A DNA stretch of 5,610 nt from VMGX01 sp041658885 (GTDB lineage: Bacteria > Patescibacteriota > Minisyncoccia > Phycocordibacterales > 21-14-all-36-13): NCBI GenBank assembly GCA_041658885.1, contig JBAZZJ010000017.1, positions 1-5,610 of the forward strand, in the 5' to 3' direction. The notes below the pieces were generated by a model that worked only from the letters and a program-made list of their open reading frames with translations, had not been told where the DNA came from and searched no databases. Below are positions 1-5,580 of the stretch, piece after piece; positions within the stretch are counted from its first letter, which is position 1; every line of letters starts with the position of its first letter. The position numbers and the translations under genes are program-made.

Positions 1-1209
1 AGTGATTGTTATATGGCGGGGAAAAGCGAATTTTCTTATGAATGTGTCAATATAGCCAAATGCTCACATTGTGCATGGGCTTATAATTGTTCTGATTGTG
101 TTAATGTATATTTTTCAAATGATTGCAGAGGTTGCACTGATTGTTTTGGATGTGTGGGTCTTAGAAATAAGCAATACTATTTTTTTAATGAAAATATTAG
201 TAAAGAAGAATATCAAAAAAGAATTAATAAATCTGTTTGGAATAGGCAGTTTATAAAAGAAACAAAAGAAAAATTCTTTAAATTTAATGCGAGTATTCCA
301 GTGAAATATTATCATGGTTTTCAAGCTCAAAATTCTAGTGGAGATTATATACAAAATACTCAAAGAGCGCGATATGTATTTAATTGTCGTGATAATAAAG
401 ATACCGCATATATGCAAGATGCATGGGAACGAACAGAGGATTGTCGGGATTGTACAGAAATAATCGTTGGGGAATTATCTTATGAAGCTCAAGGTGTTTG
501 TGAACCTCATAGATCCATAGTGACTAGAAGTTGTTTTAATACCATAACTGATTCTTGTTACTGCGATATGTGTTTTGCAGTACGGGAATGTTTCGGATGT
601 TTTGGTCTTAGACAAAAACAATATTGTATTTTGAATAAACAGTATACAAAAGAAGAATATTTTATTTTAAAGGAAAAAATTATTGAACACATGCGAAAAA
701 CAAAAGAATGGGGTGAATATTTTCCAGCTAATGTTTCTCCATTTGCCTATAATGAATCTATGGCGCAGGATTATTTTCCATTAACTAAAGATGAGGTCTT
801 AAGGGCAGGGTATAATTGGTATGATCGTCCATCTCGTGATTATGAAATAACACTTTTTACAAAAGATTTACCAGAAACTTCTGATAGCACAAAAGAGGAT
901 ATTACAGAAGAGGTAATACAATGTTCTTCACAAAACTCTTCTGACCAAAAAGAAAGATATACCTTATGTACAACTGCATTTAAAATAACATCCCTAGAAC
1001 TTACTTTATATAAAATACTCAATTTACCAATACCAGAAAAATGTTTTTCTTGTCGAAGGCAAGATCGTTTTGCCTTACGTAATCCTCGAAGACTTTGGCG
1101 CCGTTCTTGTATGAAAGAAGGCTGTAATAATAAATTTGAGACTAGTTATGCCCCAGATCGACCAGAAATAATCTATTGTGAGAAGTGTTATCAAAACGAA
1201 GTAATATAA
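1..1209 (+). CDS. Cys-rich repeat protein with C-terminal zinc-ribbon-like tail, function unknown (5' partial)
   Basis: The frame is open to the left edge. The codons before the ATG at 13 (S-D-C-Y) continue the Cys pattern, so that ATG is probably internal and the real start lies outside; 402 codons are visible. Window codons 1-51 carry ten Cys (3, 15, 21, 24, 30, 33, 42, 45, 48, 51), all spaced by multiples of three, as expected of a solenoid or metal-binding ladder. A module CFGCVGLRNKQYY followed by SKEEY (codons 48-70) recurs as CFGCFGLRQKQYC followed by TKEEY (codons 197-219). A weaker NCRD/DCRDC pair lies near codons 128-151. The C-terminus has a C308/C323 pair, then CFSC (348-351), C370, C375 and CEKC (393-396), a likely zinc ribbon. 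I see no signal peptide or membrane helix in the visible part. I recognise the general type from memory as a Candidate Phyla Radiation hypothetical protein, in which fuller versions are considerably longer. No function is known to me, and metal binding is inference. Confidence 0.85.
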   Translation, partial: SDCYMAGKSEFSYECVNIAKCSHCAWAYNCSDCVNVYFSNDCRGCTDCFGCVGLRNKQYYFFNENISKEEYQKRINKSVWNRQFIKETKEKFFKFNASIPVKYYHGFQAQNSSGDYIQNTQRARYVFNCRDNKDTAYMQDAWERTEDCRDCTEIIVGELSYEAQGVCEPHRSIVTRSCFNTITDSCYCDMCFAVRECFGCFGLRQKQYCILNKQYTKEEYFILKEKIIEHMRKTKEWGEYFPANVSPFAYNESMAQDYFPLTKDEVLRAGYNWYDRPSRDYEITLFTKDLPETSDSTKEDITEEVIQCSSQNSSDQKERYTLCTTAFKITSLELTLYKILNLPIPEKCFSCRRQDRFALRNPRRLWRRSCMKEGCNNKFETSYAPDRPEIIYCEKCYQNEVI

Positions 1210-1269
1210 GAAATGCCTGCCCCGTATGAAGTACTCTTTCATTCGGGGTTATCAAAATGAGGTGATATA
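1187..1269 (+). repeat. Imperfect direct repeat of the preceding gene's last codons (1187-1208 and 1248-1269)
   Basis: Two 22-nt copies lie 61 nt apart and match at 19 of 22 positions. The first encodes Y-Q-N-E-V-I plus stop at the end of the Cys-rich gene. The second, in the intergenic gap, reads Y-Q-N-E-V-I plus TAG in its own frame. All three differences fall on third codon positions and are synonymous (AAC/AAT, GAA/GAG, GTA/GTG). Upstream of the second copy, from about 1228, there is weaker similarity to the CEKC region. This looks like the 3' remnant of a second, diverged copy of such a gene. Copy boundaries beyond the 22 nt are uncertain. Confidence 0.6.
1220..1248 (+). terminator. Candidate hairpin terminator after the Cys-rich gene
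   Basis: Arms 1220-1230 and 1238-1248 pair over 11 positions with one T-T mismatch, closing a 7-nt loop. The outer five pairs are all G-C. The hairpin begins 10 nt after the stop codon, where a terminator would be expected. It is followed by TTATCAAAA rather than a T tract, so intrinsic termination would be weak. It could instead be a leftover of the repeat described for this gap. Confidence 0.4.
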
Positions 1270-1280
1270 GATTGTTTTCT

Positions 1281-1308
1281 TTGAGAAATGCAAGTTTTCT
1301 GGTAAAAT
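1281..1308 (+). promoter_or_regulatory. Likely ileS promoter (TTGAGA, 16 nt, extended -10 TGG-TAAAAT)
   Basis: TTGAGA (1281-1286) lies 16 nt before TAAAAT (1303-1308), which is preceded by TGG, giving an extended -10 element. Transcription would begin around 1315-1318, at or within a few bases of the ileS ATG at 1318. No Shine-Dalgarno sequence occurs in the 20 nt before the ATG. The transcript is therefore probably leaderless or nearly so. The call is by consensus reading only. Confidence 0.5.
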
Positions 1309-1317
1309 CATCTTTAT

Positions 1318-4300
1318 ATGGATAAAGATGTAAATAAATCACAATCAGCACTACCCGCTTTCGCTAAAAGCTCCAGCGCGGCGAGGGAAGAAGAAGTTTT
1401 AAAATTCTGGAAAGAAAATGAAATTTTTAAGAAGAGTTTGGAAAAAGATGCACCAAAAGGAAAGTATATTTTTTATGATGGACCTCCTTTTGCCTCGGGT
1501 CTACCACATTATGGGCATATTCTTGGAAGTACAGTTAAAGATGTAATTGGTAGATATAAAACTATGAGTGGATATACTGTTCCTCGTCGTTGGGGTTGGG
1601 ATTGTCATGGTTTGCCCATTGAAAATATTGTGGAAAAAGATTTGGGTATTTCAGGGAAGAAAGCAATTGAGGCATTAGGAATTGACAAGTTTACAGAGCA
1701 TGCACGTAGCAAAGTTCTCACTTATGTAAATGAATGGAAAAAAACCGTTGACCGTATGGGTCGCTGGGTTGACTTTGATAATTCTTACAAAACGATGGAT
1801 AACACTTTTATAGAAAGTGTTTGGTGGGCTCTTGGCGAGATGAATAAAAAAGGATTGCTTTATGAAGGTGTCCGAGTGCTTGCGTATTGTCCTCGTTGTG
1901 AGACGCCAATAGCAAATTCTGAAATTGCCATGGATAATAGTTATAAAGATATCACAGATATTTCTGTCTATGTGAAATTTAAAATAATCGGCGAAGAAAA
2001 TACTTATTTATTGGCTTGGACGACAACCCCTTGGACTTTACCAGGCAATACTGCGATTGCAGTAAATAAAGATTTTGTTTATTTAAAAGTAAAAGTAGAA
2101 AATGACATATTAATACTTGCAAAAGAAACATTACAAAATGTATTGAAAGATAAAAAATATTCTGTATTGGGAGAAATGAAAGGCACAGAACTCATAGGAA
2201 AATCTTACGAACCAATATTTGATTATTATAAAAATGTTGATTTACCACACAAAGAAAATATTTGGAAAATTTGGCACGGGAATTTTGTTACTTTAGATGT
2301 GGGAACAGGAATTGCTCACGAAGCTCCCGCTTTTGGGGAAGATGATATGGTTCTTGCTCAAAAAGATAATGTTCCTTTTATTCGCCATGTTGAACCGAAT
2401 GGTACATTTTCTAAAGAAGTTGTAGATTTTGCTGGAATTAAAGTTAAACCAAAAGAAGACCATCAGTCTACTGATATTTTAATTATTAAACATCTTGCTC
2501 ATACAGGGCTTCTTTTTGCAAAAGAGAAAATTATTCACTCGTATCCACATTGTTATAGGTGTGAGACACCACTTCTTTATTATGCTTTACCATCATGGTT
2601 TGTAAATATACAAAAAGTTAAAAAAAGTTTAATTGAAAAAGGAGAGGATATGAATTGGATTCCATCTCATTTAAAAAATGGACGATTTAAAAACACAATG
2701 GAGTCAGCTCCGGATTGGACCATATCTCGTAATCGTTATTGGGCGAGCCCGCTCCCTATTTGGAAATCAAAAGAAGGGAAGGTTATGGTAGTAAATTCAC
2801 TTGAAGATTTAAAATCAAAAACAAAAAAATCTGGTAATAAGTATTTCGTCATGAGGCATGGAGAAGCTGGTAACAATATTGGCAAAGTCTTTCACGTGGA
2901 TTCTCAGAATAATTCAGCTCTGACTGAATTAGGGAAAGAACAAGTCCTAGAATCTATAAATAATTTTAATGAAAAAATTGACATAGTAATTTCTTCTCCA
3001 TTAAAAAGGTCAAAAGAGACATCTGAAATAGTTGCTAGAAAAATTAATTTTCCTATAGAAAAAATTATTTATGAGAATCGCGTTAGAGAGTGGGAAGTAG
3101 GGATTGATTGTGACGGAAAATCAAAAGATGAAGTATTCCAATATTTTCATCATGATTATATTTATATGCCGACAAAAGAAATAAAAGATGGAGAAAATTT
3201 CTCTCAAGTTATTGAAAGGGTAGGAGAGTTTATTTATGAGGTAGAATCAAAATATAAAGATAAGAATATTTTAATTAGTTGTCATGGTGGAACAATAAGA
3301 GCATTACAGTTTATTGTTAATGGTTATTCTTTTTCTGATTTAGAGAAGAAAGATCCATTTAGAGAATTCAATAACGCCGAGACAGAAGAACTTGATTTTG
3401 TCCCACTTCCACATAACAAAAATTATGAACTCGATTTACATCGACCATACATAGATGACATTACACTTGTTGATGAAAAAGGAGAAGAATATAAAAGAAT
3501 CCCAGAAGTTGTGGATTGTTGGTTTGAGTCAAGTTCAATGCCTTTTGCACAGGACCATTATCCATTTGAAAATCCAAATTGGCAGAAAGAAAATTTCCCT
3601 GCTGGATTTGTGGCGGAATATATAGCTCAGACAAGAACATGGTTTTATTATACTCACACTATTTCCACAATACTTTTTGGAGAGGCTCCATTTGAAAATG
3701 TTGTAACGACAGGAACTATCCTAGCAGAAGATGGGAGTAAAATGTCAAAATCAAAAAATAATTATCCAGACCCGTGGCTTTTATTTGATAAATATGGAGT
3801 AGATGCTCTTCGTTTTTATCTAATGTCTAGTACTTTAATGAAAGGTGAAGATGTAAATTTTTCTGAAAAATTAGTGCAAGAAGTTGCTAGTAAAATAATT
3901 AATCGACTTGATAATGTTGTATCTTTCTATGAACTTTATCGTGATTCTTCACTAGAAGCTAGAACCTATAAACTAGAACTTGATTCAAATGTTCTTGATA
4001 AGTGGATTATAGCTCGTTTATCTCAATTTGTTTCTGAAGTAAAAGATGGTATGGAGATTTATGATGTGGCACAGGCTACTAGACCTTTTGATTTATTTAT
4101 TGAAGATCTTTCTACTTGGTATTTGCGTCGTTCACGAGAAAGAATAAAAAATGGAGATGAAAATGCTAAACTCACGCTTTATTATGTGATTAAAACGCTA
4201 ACCAAACTAATGGCGCCATTTACTCCTTTTATTTCCGAAGATATTTGGCAGAAATTAAAAAATGAAAATCCTGCCCGCAATGCTTCTGGCATAGCTGATG

Positions 4301-4962
4301 CAGGCGGGGATGAAGAAAGTGTGCATCTAGCAGATTGGCCAACTATTAGGAACAAATTTAAAATATTTAATTTGTTTAAAAAGAAAGACAAAATTCTTGA
4401 AGAAATGAAAGAAGTTCGTGATATTGTAACTCTAGGGCTTCAAGCTAGACAAAAAGTGGGAATTCCTGTAAGACAACCGTTAAATAGGTTAGAGGTTATA
4501 GGTTATAGGTTACAGGATAAATATGTAGAAATTTTAAAAGATGAGTTAAATGTTAAGGAAATAAAATTTATAGAAGGAGAAGCTAAATCTACTCAGAGTG
4601 GATCGCTCGATGCTTCTGGGGAAGCATTTAGAGAAAAGAAAGTTGAATTAGATACAAATATTACAGAAGAATTGAAACAAGAAGGGAATTATCGTGAACT
4701 CGTTCGTGCCATACAAGATATTCGTAAGAAAAATAGATTAAATCCAAATGATATAGTAATTCTTCAAATTTCTACTTCAATGAATGGACAAAAATTGATA
4801 AATAAATTTAAAAAAGAGCTAATGAAAGCAGTTAGTGCGAAAGAAATACAAATTAAAGAAAATAATGGGGTACCTGCCCGCAATACTTCTGGTATAGCTG
4901 ATGCAGGCGGGGAAATAAAAATTGATAATATTGAATTTGTAATTAGTTTAGTAGTAAAATAA
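1318..4962 (+). CDS. ileS: Isoleucyl-tRNA synthetase, type 2, with an inserted histidine-phosphatase domain
   Basis: The enzyme charges tRNA-Ile with isoleucine using ATP, in the cytoplasm. Class I signatures are complete: HYGH (residues 64-67) and KMSKS (808-812). The CP1 editing domain shows WTTTPWTLPGN (234-244) and GTGIAHEAPAFGEDD (329-343). CPRC (191-194) and CYRC (412-415) form a probable zinc site. SRNRYW (470-475), DLHRPYID (706-713) and WFES (735-738) complete the core. An alpha-helical anticodon-binding domain covers about 850-1000. The C-terminus lacks the Cys4 finger of type 1 bacterial enzymes, so I call it type 2 (eukaryote-like), a group known for mupirocin tolerance. At 1214 residues it is longer than the roughly 1030-1080 I expect. 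A phosphatase domain at about 507-700 accounts for most of the excess, and short repeat-encoded insertions lie at about 11-24, 985-998, 1088-1106 and 1186-1199. The start at 1318 is the only ATG between the upstream stop and the conserved EEEVLKFW segment. recO follows 7 nt after the stop. Confidence 0.97.
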   Translation: MDKDVNKSQSALPAFAKSSSAAREEEVLKFWKENEIFKKSLEKDAPKGKYIFYDGPPFASGLPHYGHILGSTVKDVIGRYKTMSGYTVPRRWGWDCHGLPIENIVEKDLGISGKKAIEALGIDKFTEHARSKVLTYVNEWKKTVDRMGRWVDFDNSYKTMDNTFIESVWWALGEMNKKGLLYEGVRVLAYCPRCETPIANSEIAMDNSYKDITDISVYVKFKIIGEENTYLLAWTTTPWTLPGNTAIAVNKDFVYLKVKVENDILILAKETLQNVLKDKKYSVLGEMKGTELIGKSYEPIFDYYKNVDLPHKENIWKIWHGNFVTLDVGTGIAHEAPAFGEDDMVLAQKDNVPFIRHVEPNGTFSKEVVDFAGIKVKPKEDHQSTDILIIKHLAHTGLLFAKEKIIHSYPHCYRCETPLLYYALPSWFVNIQKVKKSLIEKGEDMNWIPSHLKNGRFKNTMESAPDWTISRNRYWASPLPIWKSKEGKVMVVNSLEDLKSKTKKSGNKYFVMRHGEAGNNIGKVFHVDSQNNSALTELGKEQVLESINNFNEKIDIVISSPLKRSKETSEIVARKINFPIEKIIYENRVREWEVGIDCDGKSKDEVFQYFHHDYIYMPTKEIKDGENFSQVIERVGEFIYEVESKYKDKNILISCHGGTIRALQFIVNGYSFSDLEKKDPFREFNNAETEELDFVPLPHNKNYELDLHRPYIDDITLVDEKGEEYKRIPEVVDCWFESSSMPFAQDHYPFENPNWQKENFPAGFVAEYIAQTRTWFYYTHTISTILFGEAPFENVVTTGTILAEDGSKMSKSKNNYPDPWLLFDKYGVDALRFYLMSSTLMKGEDVNFSEKLVQEVASKIINRLDNVVSFYELYRDSSLEARTYKLELDSNVLDKWIIARLSQFVSEVKDGMEIYDVAQATRPFDLFIEDLSTWYLRRSRERIKNGDENAKLTLYYVIKTLTKLMAPFTPFISEDIWQKLKNENPARNASGIADAGGDEESVHLADWPTIRNKFKIFNLFKKKDKILEEMKEVRDIVTLGLQARQKVGIPVRQPLNRLEVIGYRLQDKYVEILKDELNVKEIKFIEGEAKSTQSGSLDASGEAFREKKVELDTNITEELKQEGNYRELVRAIQDIRKKNRLNPNDIVILQISTSMNGQKLINKFKKELMKAVSAKEIQIKENNGVPARNTSGIADAGGEIKIDNIEFVISLVVK
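1348..1388 (+). repeat. GC-rich in-frame element near the IleRS N-terminus
   Basis: This 41-nt GC-rich stretch sits in AT-rich surroundings and encodes A-L-P-A-F-A-K-S-S-S-A-A-R (residues 11-23), just before the conserved EEEVLKFW. It can fold locally: GCTTT (1357-1361) with AAAGC (1367-1371), or CGCT (1362-1365) with AGCG (1375-1378). From memory, AFAK-containing low-complexity inserts recur in proteins of Patescibacteria, which suggests a dispersed coding repeat. There is only one copy here, so repeat status is inference. Confidence 0.45.
2836..3417 (+). other. Histidine-phosphatase (phosphoglycerate-mutase-like) domain inserted in IleRS
   Basis: Residues about 507-700 of the synthetase read as a histidine-phosphatase superfamily domain. 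RHGE (513-516) supplies the phospho-accepting His514 and Arg513. SSPLKRSKET (559-568) supplies Arg564. REWEVG (590-595) supplies an acidic residue, Glu591 or Glu593. DGENFSQVIERV (624 onward) matches the usual G-E-S helix, and CHGGTIRAL (655-663) supplies His656. The domain ends in an NNAETEELDF strand like those closing this fold. The flanking sequence resumes ordinary IleRS at DLHRPYID. All catalytic residues being present argues for a working hydrolase. The substrate cannot be read from the sequence. Domain edges are accurate to about ten residues. Confidence 0.93.
4270..4310 (+). repeat. Palindromic coding element, copy 1 (in ileS)
   Basis: This 41-nt GC-rich element encodes P-A-R-N-A-S-G-I-A-D-A-G-G (residues 985-997) in a loop between IWQKL and SVHLADWP of the anticodon-binding domain, where related enzymes are shorter. 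It matches the copy at 4873-4913 at 39 of 41 positions. Possible stems are CCCGC (4274-4278) with GCGGG (4304-4308), and an inner ATGC/GCAT hairpin (4280-4283 and 4289-4292) with loop TTCTG. Both copies are in the same reading frame. Confidence 0.85.
4486..4513 (+). repeat. Four tandem 7-nt units in ileS (AGGTTAN)
   Basis: Four consecutive units read AGGTTAG, AGGTTAT, AGGTTAT and AGGTTAC, followed by a partial AGG. Because the unit length is not a multiple of three, each unit is read in a different phase. The stretch encodes roughly R-L-E-V-I-G-Y-R-L-Q in the C-terminal domain. It is either a small tandem expansion tolerated by the protein or a dispersed heptanucleotide repeat. Confidence 0.75.
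4591..4633 (+). repeat. Hairpin-forming in-frame insertion in the ileS C-terminal part
   Basis: A perfect 7-bp hairpin, ATGCTTC (4610-4616) with GAAGCAT (4621-4627), closes a TGGG loop. It is preceded by two smaller palindromes, ACTC-A-GAGT (4591-4599) and ATCG-CT-CGAT (4602-4611). The encoded stretch, around S-L-D-A-S-G-E-A-F-R, looks like an insertion before the conserved VELDTNITEEL segment. The decamer ATGCTTCTGG is identical to 4280-4289 of palindromic copy 1 and in the same codon phase, suggesting a related or decayed element. The outer limits are approximate. Confidence 0.55.
4873..4913 (+). repeat. Palindromic coding element, copy 2 (in ileS)
   Basis: This is the second 41-nt copy, encoding P-A-R-N-T-S-G-I-A-D-A-G-G (residues 1186-1198) close to the IleRS C-terminus. 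It differs from the copy at 4270-4310 at only two positions. These are the two partners of one pair in the inner hairpin: ATGC/GCAT in copy 1 is ATAC/GTAT here, so pairing is kept. The element is in the same reading frame as copy 1. Confidence 0.85.
4931..4960 (+). promoter_or_regulatory. Possible recO promoter inside the ileS 3' end
   Basis: TTGAAT (4931-4936) lies 18 nt before TAAAAT (4955-4960), which is 9 nt before the recO ATG. This is the same -10 hexamer and the same distance as at ileS. There is no TGn extension here. In AT-rich DNA such matches arise easily, so this is weak. Co-transcription with ileS is an equal alternative. Confidence 0.3.
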
Positions 4963-4969
4963 GAATATT

Positions 4970-5554
4970 ATGCATCATATTTATCATACACACGGATTTA
5001 TATTAAGTTCTAAAAATACTGGTGAGGCAAATAAAATGCTCACTATTTATACTCGTAAGATGGGTCTTGTACGAGCATTAGCTCAAGGCGTAAGGTTACA
5101 TAAATCAAAACTTCGTTTCACTTTGCAGGATTTTTCTTATGTTAATGTTGACCTTGTGCGAGGTAAGGAATTATGGCGAGTTACTTCAGCAAAACATATT
5201 TCTTCATTTCCACTTGCAAGAAGTAGCGCCTTTTCTCTTATTTTAATGACAAGAGTTAGTAAGTTAATAGAACGCCTTTGTACTGGAGAGAGTCCCAATG
5301 AAAATATTTTTGATGATTTTATCCAAGCTCTTTATTTATTAGATGATAAGAATATATCATCTTCATCTCAAGAGGCACTTGAGTTACATCTCATATTGCG
5401 GATTATGAATAGTCTTGGATATATAGGGGATTCAGCTATATTATCAAAATACTTATCTTCCTCATTTGATTATAGTAAGACAGAAAGTTTACTTAAGGAG
5501 CGTCAATCCATAATTGCTTATATAAATAAAGCTTTAAATGAGAGTCAATTATAA
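4970..5554 (+). CDS. recO: DNA repair protein RecO, short form without zinc finger
   Basis: RecO assists RecF and RecR in loading RecA onto SSB-coated single-stranded gaps. The N-terminus (residues 1-80) matches the RecO OB fold: a start like Y-H-T-H-G-F-I-L, then T-G-E-A-N-K-M-L-T-I-Y-T-R-K-M-G-L-V-R-A-L-A-Q-G with V-R further on. A helical region follows (about 80-194), with L-H-L-I-L-R-I-M-N-S-L-G-Y-I-G-D in the position of the usual LLxxLGY segment. The protein is 194 residues, against about 240 in E. coli. It has no Cys residues where the Cys4 zinc finger of many RecO proteins would be. There is no frameshift or stop to suggest decay. It begins 7 nt after the ileS stop and has no Shine-Dalgarno sequence. 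Translation may follow coupling with ileS or a leaderless start from the promoter-like sequence just upstream. Confidence 0.85.
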   Translation: MHHIYHTHGFILSSKNTGEANKMLTIYTRKMGLVRALAQGVRLHKSKLRFTLQDFSYVNVDLVRGKELWRVTSAKHISSFPLARSSAFSLILMTRVSKLIERLCTGESPNENIFDDFIQALYLLDDKNISSSSQEALELHLILRIMNSLGYIGDSAILSKYLSSSFDYSKTESLLKERQSIIAYINKALNESQL

Positions 5555-5573
5555 AATTATATTGTGGTATAAT
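5545..5573 (+). promoter_or_regulatory. Likely promoter of the last gene (extended -10 TGG-TATAAT)
   Basis: A perfect TATAAT (5568-5573) is preceded by TGG, forming an extended -10. A poor -35 candidate, TCAATT (5545-5550), lies 17 nt upstream and overlaps the recO 3' end. The ATG at 5581 begins 7 nt after the -10, so transcription would start on or next to the start codon. Confidence 0.6.
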
Positions 5574-5580
5574 AGAGCTT

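Noticed and set aside
13..15. ATG at 13 as the true start of the Cys-rich gene
   Set aside because: The frame is open to position 1 and the upstream codons S-D-C-Y fit the Cys spacing, so the gene very probably begins before the window.
115..417. Open frame on the - strand within the Cys-rich gene
   Set aside because: It is a low-complexity Ile/Phe-rich translation of the opposite strand of an AT-rich, well-supported gene, with no start signal or recognisable motif.
1213..1260. Small + strand frame in the gap starting at ATG 1213 (M-P-A-P-Y-E and on to TGA)
   Set aside because: It is only 15 codons, covers the hairpin and has no ribosome binding site. More likely it is debris of the duplicated gene tail.
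1142..1351. Open frame on the - strand across the intergenic gap
   Set aside because: It overlaps the end of the Cys-rich gene, the hairpin and the ileS start. It has no recognisable domain, and the gap is better explained by + strand signals.
2734..2757. GC-rich codons around A-S-P-L-P in IleRS as another inserted element
   Set aside because: This is the conserved strand after SRNRYW in IleRS, with no extra residues and no clear palindrome, so it is ordinary coding sequence.
2800..3430. Flanking direct repeats marking the phosphatase insertion
   Set aside because: Only A-rich similarity is visible at both edges, which is not above what AT-rich DNA gives by chance. No insertion mechanism can be read.
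4182..4391. Open frame on the - strand over palindromic copy 1
   Set aside because: It is a shadow of ileS. The conserved anticodon-domain motifs on the + strand account for the region.
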